Source of the DNA: Desulfobacteraceae bacterium
GTDB taxonomy: Bacteria > Desulfobacterota > Desulfobacteria > Desulfobacterales > SURF-15
NCBI GenBank assembly: GCA_003599475.1
Contig: QZKK01000133.1
Span: forward strand, 1-13,200
Length of the DNA stretch: 13,200 nucleotides
Direction of reading: 5' to 3'
Of this stretch, positions 1 through 6,836 are shown in pieces (the stretch's first letter is position 1; each line of letters starts with the position of its first letter). The notes beneath the pieces were generated by a model, which saw only the letters and a list, made by a program, of their open reading frames with translations, did not search any database and was not told where the DNA came from. A program made the position numbers and the translations under genes.

Positions 1-1
1 A

Positions 2-1000
2 TGCCGGCCGGAGGACTCCGTTGCATGGACTGCGGCAAGCGGCGCCGAGGCGGTTGAAAAAGCCGTCCGGGACAAGCCCCACCTCATCCTGATGGAGCTC
101 ACGCTTCCCTCGATGGACGGGGTGCAGGCGACCCGGACGATCATGAGGCAGAGCCCCTGCGCCATATTGATCGTGACGGACGGGATTTCCAAACAGGCGG
201 CAAAGGTCTTCGAAGCCATGGGTGCAGGCGCCCTCGATGCCGAAAACATGCCTGTAATCGATGCGGAGGGCAGGCTCCACGGTGGACAGAAGCTCCTCAA
301 CAAGATCGGAATGCTGGAAAGGCTGATCGGCAGGGGAAAGCTCAACGGCAAAGAAGAGCCCGGAATCGAAGAGGGGAAAGCAAAACGGATTGCACCCATG
401 GTCGCCATCGGTTCTTCAACGGGAGGACCGAAGGCGCTTGCCGACCTTGTCGCGCAATTGCCCGTGAAGCTGGGTGCCCCTGTGGTCATCGTGCAGCATG
501 TCGATGTCCGGTTTGCAGAAGGCCTTGCGGAATGGCTTTCCGGACATACGAAGTTGAAGGTTACGGTGGCAAAGGCGGATATGGAACCCGAAGAAAATGC
601 GGTTTTTTTGGCAGGGACAAACGACCACCTGGTGATGGGACCCGACCGTGCCTTCCACTACATGGCCGAACCGAGGAACAATCCCTACCGGCCGTCTGTC
701 GACGCATTCTTCCTCAGCCTGGTCGACTACTGGCAGCGGGAGGGTGTCGCGGTTCTGCTTACCGGCATGGGCAGCGATGGGGCGCGGGGGCTTCTCGCCC
801 TTCGCCGTGCAGGGTGGCACACCATCGCCCAGGACCGGAAAACTTCGGTCGTCTACGGCATGCCCAAAGCGGCGGCCGAGCTGGAAGCAGCCGTAGAAAT
901 TTTACCTTTGGAAAAAATAGCGGATGCGATCACCAGACAGATCCGATCCGGATCCCATCCGATCCCATCCGATCACATCCTCGGGGAAAGGTTACGATGA
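2..1000 (+). CDS. cheB: Chemotaxis-type protein-glutamate methylesterase CheB (WspF-like), 5' end outside window
   Basis: The product is a receiver plus CheB methylesterase that removes methyl groups from chemoreceptor glutamates in the cytoplasm. The reading frame is open from base 2, so the start lies upstream, probably about 30 codons away by family length. The receiver remnant covers roughly visible residues 1-85 and resembles WspF (motifs ATRTIM, SPCAILIVT, VFEAMGAGALDA). The esterase domain covers about residues 130-320 and keeps the triad: Ser in GSSTGG (416-418), His in VQHVD (497-499) and Asp in GMGSDGA (776-778). An oddity is that the expected phospho-acceptor Asp before LTLPSMDG is Glu (95-97). 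The C-terminal tail is encoded by a 10-bp tandem repeat. The stop overlaps the next ATG as ATGA (997-1000), implying translational coupling. Family identity is very sure; assignment to a Wsp-type rather than flagellar pathway is inferred from the receiver and the neighbour. Confidence 0.93.
   Translation, partial: CRPEDSVAWTAASGAEAVEKAVRDKPHLILMELTLPSMDGVQATRTIMRQSPCAILIVTDGISKQAAKVFEAMGAGALDAENMPVIDAEGRLHGGQKLLNKIGMLERLIGRGKLNGKEEPGIEEGKAKRIAPMVAIGSSTGGPKALADLVAQLPVKLGAPVVIVQHVDVRFAEGLAEWLSGHTKLKVTVAKADMEPEENAVFLAGTNDHLVMGPDRAFHYMAEPRNNPYRPSVDAFFLSLVDYWQREGVAVLLTGMGSDGARGLLALRRAGWHTIAQDRKTSVVYGMPKAAAELEAAVEILPLEKIADAITRQIRSGSHPIPSDHILGERLR
941..980 (+). repeat. 10-bp tandem repeat in the 3' end of cheB
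   Basis: Three successive 10-mers, gatcccatcc, gatcccatcc and gatcacatcc (951-980), follow a related half-unit, atccgatccg (941-950). Because 10 is not a multiple of 3, gain or loss of one unit would change the reading frame of the last cheB codons, and with it the overlap with the following response regulator gene. The repeat encodes a Ser/Pro/Ile-rich tail outside the catalytic core. Confidence 0.8.
983..991 (+). promoter_or_regulatory. Ribosome binding site of the receiver-PP2C gene
   Basis: The purine stretch GGGGAAAGG ends five bases before the ATG at 997. It selects this start over the upstream in-frame codons, which would run back through the cheB coding region. Confidence 0.6.
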
Positions 1001-2205
1001 CCATCGATGAAGAGAAATTGTCTGCGGGATTGAGCCGGCACGGGATTACCGTGCTTTTGGTCGACGATCAGCCGATTATCGGCGAAGCGGTCAGGCGCAT
1101 GCTGGCGCCGGAAAAGGATATCGTATTCCACTACTGTCAGGATCCAGCAAAGGCGATCAAAATGGCCGCGGAGCTCTCGCCCACCGTCATCCTGCAGGAC
1201 CTGGTCATGCCGGAAGTGGACGGTCTGACGCTGGTAAAGTTCTTCCGGGGGCACAAGAAGCTGAAGGAGGTGCCGCTTATCGTGCTTTCCAGCAAAGAGG
1301 AGGCGGCAACCAAGGCGGAGGCCTTCGCGCTCGGGGCAAACGATTACCTGGTAAAGCTTCCGGACCGGATCGAGCTGATCGCCAGGATCCGCTATCATTC
1401 CGCCGGATACATCAACCTGCTTCAGCGCAATGAGGCTTATCAGGCTCTGTTCAGGAGCCAGCAGGCCCTTGCCGATCAGCTTGCGAGCGCTGCAGAATAC
1501 GTGGTATCGCTGCTTCCTCAGCCCGTCTCAGGCGGCGATATCGTGACGGATTGGCGCTACGTCCCCTCGGCGCAACTGGGCGGGGATTCCCTCGGCTATC
1601 ACTGGATCGACAACGAGCATTTTGCCATGTACCTGCTCGATGTATGCAATCACGGGGTGGGGCCGGCGCTGCTTTCCGTCTCCGCACTGAACATGATCCG
1701 GTCGCAGACCTTGCAGGGCACGGACTTCAGGTGTCCGGAGCAGGTCTTGACCGCCCTCAACCAGACTTTTCCGATGGAAAAACAGAACGGACTCTATTTT
1801 ACACTCTGGTACGGTGTCTTCGACAGGACAGCAAAGAAGATCCGTTACGCAAGCGCTGGCCACCCGGCTGCATTGCTCATATCCGAGGGAAGCGGAGGAG
1901 ACGGGGTGCAGGAGCTTTCCACGGAAAACCTGTTTGTGGGCGGAATGCCGGATATCGTCTACCGGAGCGGCTCTGCCGGCGTTTCGCTTCCGTCGCGCCT
2001 CTACATTTTCTCGGACGGCGCCTTCGAGGTGATAAAGACAAACGGCGAGTGGTGGGGTTTTGAGGAGCTGAAGGCGCTTCTTCTTCATTCCCCCCCGAAG
2101 GGGGAGGTCTCTGAAATAGACCGTCTTTATGCCATGCTTCGCGAGATGCACGGCGGCAAAGGTCTGGATGATGATTTCTCCATGCTGAAGATAGGGTTTC
2201 TGTAA
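997..2205 (+). CDS. Response regulator with WspR-like receiver and SpoIIE/PP2C phosphatase output
   Basis: A 402-aa two-domain protein. Residues about 18-140 form a receiver with acidic pair D23-D24, phospho-acceptor D68 (in VILQDLVMP) and K120 (in DYLVKLP). The wording EAVRRML, TVILQDLVMP, GANDYLVKLPD and IARIRYHS is very close to the WspR receiver. A linker with a helical, coiled-coil-like stretch (about 143-165) follows. Residues about 178-400 form a PP2C-type Ser/Thr phosphatase of the SpoIIE/RsbU class. Its metal-binding acidic residues are retained: D197 (GGDS), D215 (LLDVCNHG), D340 (FSDGAFE) and D391-393 (DDDFSML). Such enzymes usually dephosphorylate an STAS anti-anti-sigma protein in a partner switch. 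The start at 997 overlaps the cheB stop, so the two are probably co-translated. The GGDEF domain expected after this receiver type is absent. No STAS or anti-sigma kinase gene is visible here, so the target is unknown. Confidence 0.93.
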   Translation: MTIDEEKLSAGLSRHGITVLLVDDQPIIGEAVRRMLAPEKDIVFHYCQDPAKAIKMAAELSPTVILQDLVMPEVDGLTLVKFFRGHKKLKEVPLIVLSSKEEAATKAEAFALGANDYLVKLPDRIELIARIRYHSAGYINLLQRNEAYQALFRSQQALADQLASAAEYVVSLLPQPVSGGDIVTDWRYVPSAQLGGDSLGYHWIDNEHFAMYLLDVCNHGVGPALLSVSALNMIRSQTLQGTDFRCPEQVLTALNQTFPMEKQNGLYFTLWYGVFDRTAKKIRYASAGHPAALLISEGSGGDGVQELSTENLFVGGMPDIVYRSGSAGVSLPSRLYIFSDGAFEVIKTNGEWWGFEELKALLLHSPPKGEVSEIDRLYAMLREMHGGKGLDDDFSMLKIGFL

Positions 2206-2218
2206 CCCGATCCTCTGC

Positions 2219-2240
2219 ACGGTGAGACCGTCTGTTTTTT
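2219..2240 (+). terminator. Probable rho-independent terminator after the chemosensory operon
   Basis: A 5-bp stem ACGGT/ACCGT with a GAG loop (2219-2231) is followed after three bases by six T residues (2235-2240). It sits in the 34-bp gap between two convergent genes, where a terminator is expected. The stem is short, so efficiency is uncertain. Confidence 0.45.
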
Positions 2241-3781
2241 CACCTGAATGCGGAGGCCTTCGGTTGAGAGGAGAGATAATCGGCAGGCATTCGGGTGTGG
2301 ATCTTTAAAAGATATTGCGGGATGAAGATCTCATCTCCGATATGGATCAGATGGGGATCGATGCCGGGATTCGCTTCGGCGATATCCTTCCAGTTGTATG
2401 CAGATCCGGTATACCATTCCGCAATGAGCGAAAGTGTTTCCCCCCGCTGCTGAACGGTATGAAAATAAGGAAGAACTTCCGTTTCGATCGGCTTGGCTTG
2501 GAATTTTGGAAAACCCGTATCGGTTGCAGAAGCCTGGAGTGGGGTGGGCTCATGCGCTGCACCAGCCGGAAACGCGGGCGGTGATACTTCAGAGGCGGCT
2601 GCAGTCTGATTTTGATCCCCATAGTAGCCGTGAGCCGGATCCTGTGCAGCCTTGCTCTCAAGCGGTTCCGGTCGCTCGATACCTTTTTGTTCGTTTTCCA
2701 CCGGAAGACGGAAGACCCTCTCCTCCCGTGTGGCGGGGGGGGGTGACGGTTCAATGCTTCGGGTCCGGTTAAAACCGGGTATATCCCCGATTGCCGGCAA
2801 AAGCAGAGCGATCAACAGCACCAGCATTCCGCAGGCAAGCGACCACCGGATCGGAGCCGACCAGTATGCCCGCCGCCTGACACGCAATCTTTTGCGGGCT
2901 GTGATGTCCGCGTTTCGTCGTCTGATTTTCGCAGGCAGGCCGGCAGAGAAAGATCGGATGCGCCCGAGAATATGAAGGGGGCTCCACGGGAGGATCTCTC
3001 TGCGGCATTCCCTTATGATTTCAGGTGTAATGGCCCGAAGTGCCTTTGCATGCCCCTTCGACAAGGCCAGGTCGCAGAGCTTGTTGATGAGGCGAGGGTT
3101 GCCGGAGGAGATCTTTTCAATCCTTCGAAGCGCTTCTTCCGTGAAAATCCCGGGGCTTCCCCCGGCAGCCTTCATGCGGTGCCGGATGTATTCCGAACAT
3201 TCGTTCTTCGATAGGGCCGGCAGGCGGAGATGCAGCTCGATTCTTTCGGCAAGTGCCCTGCATGAAGGGGATTTCAGCTTCTCGTAGAGCGTATTTCGAC
3301 CGACCAGAAAAATATGAATCAGTTTTTTCCCCGGCAATTCAATGTTCGACAGGAGCCGGAGCCGCTCAAAGATTTCTTCGGTCAACGTTTGGGCCTGATC
3401 CACGATCAACAGTACCTTTTTGTCGTTCCGATGGGCTTGCCGAAGAAACTTCTTGAAATATATCAGAAATTCTTCTTCTCCGTCGAATTGATGCCCGGGA
3501 TTGAATCCTTCTGCGATCCGATTGAGAAATTCCAGTGTGTCCGGTACAGGTTCAGCGATTCGGGCGGCCAGGGTACCCTCCAGGTGATCCATCAGCGCCT
3601 GAACAAGAGCCGTCTTTCCGGTGCCTTCTTCCCCCACAAGCACCGCAAAGCTTTTCTCGTCATGCAGCCAGGATTCCGATTTGGAAAGGATTTCCCGGTG
3701 CTTTTCCCCGATCCACAGATATTTGGGATCCGAAGGTGTCTCGAACGGACGTTCTGAAAGATCGTAGTATTCGGTATACAT
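2240..3781 (-). CDS. GspA/ExeA-type membrane AAA+ ATPase with periplasmic LysM domain
   Basis: A 513-aa protein that begins with the typical family start (MYTEYYDLSERPF). The cytoplasmic AAA+ domain spans about residues 25-265, with Walker A GEEGTGKT (50-57), Walker B VLLIVDQAQ (123-131) and a GNPRLINKL sensor-like motif (227-235). An Arg-rich stretch (288-305) precedes one transmembrane helix (about 313-333). A Pro/Glu-rich periplasmic linker (340-435) leads to a LysM peptidoglycan-binding module (about 438-488; HTVQQRGETLS to IGDEIFIP). Relatives act in secretin/type II secretion assembly or in exopolysaccharide loci, coupling ATP use to the cell wall. The usual Walker B Glu (DEAQ) is Gln here (DQAQ). 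It is convergent with the PP2C gene and 433 bp from the next gene, with no visible operon partner, so its exact system is unknown. Confidence 0.9.
   Translation of the reverse strand: MYTEYYDLSERPFETPSDPKYLWIGEKHREILSKSESWLHDEKSFAVLVGEEGTGKTALVQALMDHLEGTLAARIAEPVPDTLEFLNRIAEGFNPGHQFDGEEEFLIYFKKFLRQAHRNDKKVLLIVDQAQTLTEEIFERLRLLSNIELPGKKLIHIFLVGRNTLYEKLKSPSCRALAERIELHLRLPALSKNECSEYIRHRMKAAGGSPGIFTEEALRRIEKISSGNPRLINKLCDLALSKGHAKALRAITPEIIRECRREILPWSPLHILGRIRSFSAGLPAKIRRRNADITARKRLRVRRRAYWSAPIRWSLACGMLVLLIALLLPAIGDIPGFNRTRSIEPSPPPATREERVFRLPVENEQKGIERPEPLESKAAQDPAHGYYGDQNQTAAASEVSPPAFPAGAAHEPTPLQASATDTGFPKFQAKPIETEVLPYFHTVQQRGETLSLIAEWYTGSAYNWKDIAEANPGIDPHLIHIGDEIFIPQYLLKIHTRMPADYLSSQPKASAFR
2735..2743 (-). 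repeat. Homopolymer of nine C (coding strand) in the LysM-ATPase gene
   Basis: Nine G residues on the + strand read as a poly-C run on the coding strand and encode the Pro triplet in the linker just after the membrane helix. A run of this length is prone to slippage and to sequencing error. The frame is intact on both sides. Confidence 0.7.
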
Positions 3782-4214
3782 GGTCGGAATGATTACCCTT
3801 CTTCGGCGGAACGATCCCAGGCGCCGATTGAAAGTCGAAGCTCATCGCACATGGATCAGAAGTGAATCTCGCATGAAGCAGCAACCCTTCGCGTAGTCGT
3901 TTCTTCCATGATAGAGACGGGTCGACCGTATCGCCATGGGTAAAAGGATGTATTTCACGGCGAATCGACAGTATTTTGCATCCTTGTGCCGAACCCGCTC
4001 CGGGGGGGAGGGATCTCTGAACGGAAGAAGACCCTACGCAGTTTACCCCATGAAAGGATCACTCATGGAGCGCTTCGTAATCTCTAAATCGGACACAATT
4101 ACTCGATTGGATTACAAAAGAATACGTAATTCCAGGCATTCAGATTCATTCCGGCTTCCCTTATGTTAGGATCATAGAGCCTTTTGGCGAATTTTCCAGA
4201 GAGGAAAAGCGACA
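3782..4214. other. 433-bp divergent intergenic region, no convincing gene
   Basis: The region lies between the minus-strand ATPase gene and the plus-strand receiver gene, so it must carry both promoters. A 77-codon open frame (3936-4169) shows no recognisable domain and is probably chance. A loose inverted repeat, AATTAC (4097-4102) with GTAATT (4126-4131), lies in a locally AT-richer stretch. TATGTT/TAGGAT (4162-4172) is a possible -10 for the downstream gene but lacks a good -35. No tRNA, riboswitch or sigma-54 element was recognised. Confidence 0.5.
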
Positions 4215-4610
4215 ATGAATCAGATCCGCGTTATTTTGGTCGATGATCATCTCGTGATGCGGCGTGCGCTTTCATTATATATTGCCGAGTGCACCGACTT
4301 CAAGGTCGTGGCGGAGGCTTCGGATGGCGAAGCGGCCGTGGCTTTGGCCCGGAAGCTCAAGCCGAACGTAATCCTGATGGATTACAGCATGCCGAAGATG
4401 AACGGTCTGGAAGCCACTCGAATCATCCATTCGGAACTGCCTCAGATTTGCATCATCGGCCTTTCCATGTACCAGGAGTCCGAGATAGAAGCGGCAATGC
4501 TCAAAGCCGGGGCCGCCGACTACTTTACCAAAAGCGGCGACATCGACCATTTAATGTCGATTCTCAACGGCTGCGGTTGCATGGAAGAGCAAGAACTATA
4601 CAATGACTGA
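4215..4610 (+). CDS. Single-domain response regulator (NarL-type receiver only)
   Basis: A 131-aa protein made only of a CheY-like receiver. It has the acidic pair D10-D11, phospho-acceptor D56 (ILMDYSMPKMNG), the switch residue S84 (GLSMY) and K106 (YFTKSG). Wording such as LVDDHLVMRRAL, LSMYQE and AMLKAGAADYFTKSG is typical of the NarL/LuxR class. The chain ends shortly after the last receiver helix, so the DNA-binding helix-turn-helix is absent and the downstream sequence does not encode one. The start is supported by GAGAGGAAAAG about seven bases upstream. It is alone between long gaps with no histidine kinase beside it. It probably acts as a phosphate sink or by protein contact; an ancestral truncation is the alternative. 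Confidence 0.9.
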   Translation: MNQIRVILVDDHLVMRRALSLYIAECTDFKVVAEASDGEAAVALARKLKPNVILMDYSMPKMNGLEATRIIHSELPQICIIGLSMYQESEIEAAMLKAGAADYFTKSGDIDHLMSILNGCGCMEEQELYND

Positions 4611-4809
4611 TCGCCCCCTTCCTGCTCCCATCGCCTCGATTTTCCCCCTTTTCGCTTTGTGTCGGCATCGGATTATTCTTGACAAGAATATTTCTCCGGG
4701 AGTACTACTTGTTTTGACCGAAATTTTTTCCAACTGTTCCTAACCGATCCCGCTTCAACGACAATTTTTCCATCATCTGGTTGCAGCCGGAGATGCCGGA
4801 GACCCCGCA
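4611..4809. other. 199-bp upstream region of the ABC transporter operon
   Basis: A non-coding stretch with pyrimidine-rich tracts and a palindrome overlapping a TTGACA box (4674-4690). No clear terminator for the preceding receiver gene is visible, so read-through into the transporter operon cannot be excluded. Confidence 0.5.
4674..4690. promoter_or_regulatory. 17-bp palindrome TATTCTTGACAAGAATA overlapping a -35-like TTGACA: candidate operator
   Basis: The sequence is a perfect inverted repeat of 8 + 1 + 8 bases. A consensus TTGACA (4679-4684) lies in its centre. With an 18-bp spacer the matching -10 would be TACTAC (4703-4708), which is a poor match, so the promoter would need activation or is weak. 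A symmetric site on a -35 box is a classic repressor arrangement. The XRE-type regulator at the end of this gene block is a natural candidate ligand-responsive binder, but that link is inference. Confidence 0.5.
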
Positions 4810-5775
4810 ATGCCCCTGCTGGAGATCCATGATTTGAGCACCCATTTCGGGACGCCGCACGGCACGGTGCTTGCCGTTGACCACGTCAGCATCGCACTGC
4901 AGGCCGGAGAGGTTCTGGGTGTGGTCGGCGAATCCGGCTGCGGTAAGAGCGTGCTCTCCCTATCGATCCTGCGGCTGCTGCCCATGCCGCCGGCATTCTT
5001 TGCCGGCGGAAAGATCCTCTTCGAGGGTCAGGATCTGCTCAGGGCATCAACCAAATCGCTTCGCCGGATCCGGGGAAATCGCATCAGCATGATCTTCCAG
5101 GAGCCCATGGCGGCGCTCAACCCGGTTTTCACCATCGGCAACCAGTTGTCGGAGGTCTTCCGCGTGCACGGATCTCTCGGTCCGGGCGCGGCTCTGGAAA
5201 AGTCGGTGGACATGCTGGCCAAAGTGGGTGTGCCGGCAGCCGACCGGCGGGTCAAAGAGTATCCCCACCAGTTGTCGGGAGGCATGCGGCAGCGGGTGAT
5301 GATCGCAATGGCCCTCGCCTGCCGCCCGGCGCTGCTGATCGCCGACGAACCGACGACAGCCCTGGATGTCACCATCCAGGCACAGATACTGGAGCTGATG
5401 AACAAGCTGCGTGCGGACCTGCAGACCGCAATCATCATCATCTCGCACGATCTCGGGGTGATTGCCGAAACCGCGGACCGCGTGGCGGTGATGTACACCG
5501 GACAGATCATGGAATCAGCCGATACGTTGAGTCTGTTTGAAAATCCGCTGCATCCTTACACCCGGGGATTGATGCGCGCCATTCCCTCGGTGGCGGCGGG
5601 CGCCGAGTCGGAGGAGCTCTACGAAATCAGCGGGGTTGTGCCAAGCCTGCTGGCGCTGCCGCCCGGCTGTCCTTTCAACCCGCGCTGCCCGCTGGCGGAC
5701 GATATTTGCCGGGCCCGGAAACCGGAGCTGCGCGAAGCGGCGCCCGGGCAACGGGCGGCCTGCTGGATGGCGTGA
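4810..5775 (+). CDS. dppD: Peptide/opine/nickel-type ABC transporter ATP-binding protein (DppD/OppD-like)
   Basis: A 321-aa ATPase subunit that energises import from the cytoplasmic face of the membrane. Visible motifs are Walker A GESGCGKS (40-47), Q-loop Q97, signature LSGGM (155-159), Walker B LLIADEP (D179, E180) and switch H213 (ISHDLG). The C-terminal oligopeptide-transporter extension has Cys287, Cys293, Cys300 and Cys318 (GCPFNPRCP pattern), the cluster known in this subfamily to ligate an Fe-S centre. The start is fixed by GGAGA (4798-4802) seven bases ahead. It is the first gene of a five-gene cassette; the second ATPase follows 20 bp downstream. The substrate is not readable from ATPase subunits; the symbol denotes family only. 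Confidence 0.95.
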   Translation: MPLLEIHDLSTHFGTPHGTVLAVDHVSIALQAGEVLGVVGESGCGKSVLSLSILRLLPMPPAFFAGGKILFEGQDLLRASTKSLRRIRGNRISMIFQEPMAALNPVFTIGNQLSEVFRVHGSLGPGAALEKSVDMLAKVGVPAADRRVKEYPHQLSGGMRQRVMIAMALACRPALLIADEPTTALDVTIQAQILELMNKLRADLQTAIIIISHDLGVIAETADRVAVMYTGQIMESADTLSLFENPLHPYTRGLMRAIPSVAAGAESEELYEISGVVPSLLALPPGCPFNPRCPLADDICRARKPELREAAPGQRAACWMA

Positions 5776-5795
5776 GCGCGGCGATGGGAGCGGAG

Positions 5796-6836
5796 ATGCC
5801 CGAACTGCTCGAAGTCATGGAACTGGTCAAGCATTTTCCGGTGCGCCGGGGGTTCTGGCGCAGCCGGCACGAGGCCGTGCATGCCGTGGACGGCATCTCC
5901 TTCAGCCTGGGGGCGGAAAAGACCCTGGGCCTGGTGGGGGAAAGCGGATGCGGAAAGTCAACCGCGGGCCGGGCCATCCTGAGGCTGATCCGGCCGACCG
6001 CCGGCCGCGTGCGCTTCAAGGGCGAGGATGTGCTGACCATGAACGGCGTGCAGGAGCGGCGCATGCGGCGGCAGATGCAGATGATCTTTCAGGACCCCTT
6101 TGGTTCGCTCAACCCGCGCCTGACCGTCGAGCGGATCGTCGAAGAGCCCCTGACCACTCACCGGGTGGGCGGCCGCCGCGAACGCAGCGAGAGGGTGGCC
6201 GAGATCTTACGCACCGTGGGGCTGCTGCCCGAGCATACGAAGCGATTCCCGCACGAATTTTCCGGGGGGCAGCGGCAGCGCATCATGATCGCGCGGGCGC
6301 TGATCCTGCAGCCTGAGCTGATCATAGGCGACGAGCCGGTTTCGGCCCTCGATGTGTCGGTACAGGCCCAGATCATCAACCTGATGATGCGCCTGCAGCG
6401 GCAGTTCCGGTTTTCCTACATCATCATCTCACACGATCTGGGGGTCATCCGGCACGTCAGCCACAAGGTGGCGGTGATGTACCTGGGACAGATCGTCGAG
6501 ATGGCCGGTGCCAAAGCGCTTTACAATTCGCCTCGGCACCCTTACACGCAAGCCCTGCTGTCGGCCGTGCCGGTGCCGGACCCGCGCCGGAGGCGGCAGC
6601 GCATCATCCTGGCGGGCGATGTGCCGTCGCCCATCAAACCGCCGCCCGGGTGCCGTTTTCACCCCCGCTGCCCGCAGCGCATGGCGGTCTGCGATCAGGC
6701 GGCACCGAGGATGCGGAGAATCGATATCGATCATGTGACGGCCTGCCATCTGCACGACGGCGGGCCGGAATGGAAGCTCGAATCCGATGGCGAAGATCTT
6801 TCCCCAACAACCCCAAAAAAGGAGGTTCAATCATGA
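5796..6836 (+). CDS. dppF: Peptide/opine/nickel-type ABC transporter ATP-binding protein (DppF/OppF-like)
   Basis: A 346-aa partner ATPase. Motifs are Walker A GESGCGKST (48-56), Q99, signature FSGGQ (155-159), Walker B LIIGDEP (D179, E180) and H213. The C-terminal extension again has four cysteines (286, 292, 299, 317), so both ATPases of the pair carry the Fe-S-like motif. The ATG at 5796 is chosen because GGAG (5787-5790) precedes it by five bases and the protein then begins at the family-typical MPELLEV. An ATG at 5784 in the same frame is a possible alternative, while a longer reading from 5706 would overlap dppD deeply and has no support. The stop overlaps the binding-protein ATG (6833-6836). 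Confidence 0.95.
   Translation: MPELLEVMELVKHFPVRRGFWRSRHEAVHAVDGISFSLGAEKTLGLVGESGCGKSTAGRAILRLIRPTAGRVRFKGEDVLTMNGVQERRMRRQMQMIFQDPFGSLNPRLTVERIVEEPLTTHRVGGRRERSERVAEILRTVGLLPEHTKRFPHEFSGGQRQRIMIARALILQPELIIGDEPVSALDVSVQAQIINLMMRLQRQFRFSYIIISHDLGVIRHVSHKVAVMYLGQIVEMAGAKALYNSPRHPYTQALLSAVPVPDPRRRRQRIILAGDVPSPIKPPPGCRFHPRCPQRMAVCDQAAPRMRRIDIDHVTACHLHDGGPEWKLESDGEDLSPTTPKKEVQS
6817..6825 (+). promoter_or_regulatory. Strong ribosome binding site of the binding-protein gene
   Basis: AAAAGGAGG lies seven bases before the ATG at 6833. It is the best Shine-Dalgarno match in the cassette. This fits the need to make the periplasmic binding protein in excess over the other subunits. Confidence 0.75.

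Noticed and set aside
532..996. N-terminal extension of the receiver-PP2C frame back to 532
   Set aside because: The extension lies wholly within the CheB esterase region in another frame, has low-complexity Arg/Gly/Pro composition and no domain. The ATG at 997 has a ribosome binding site and a WspR-like start.
2090..2104. C-run/G-run hairpin in the PP2C gene as a regulatory structure
   Set aside because: The run of seven C and five G can pair but lies inside coding sequence for an ordinary SPPKGE loop, with no further sign of regulation.
3936..4169. 77-codon plus-strand frame in the divergent gap
   Set aside because: There is no Shine-Dalgarno, no domain and no sensible composition. It is probably a chance frame across the promoter region.
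4714..4743. Second promoter (TTGACC box) before dppD
   Set aside because: The -35-like box is fair but no acceptable -10 appears at 16-18 bp.
5028..5510. 160-codon minus-strand frame opposite dppD
   Set aside because: It is antisense to the catalytic core of a clear ABC ATPase. Its Ser/Arg/Met-rich composition is what the complementary strand of a GC-rich gene gives.
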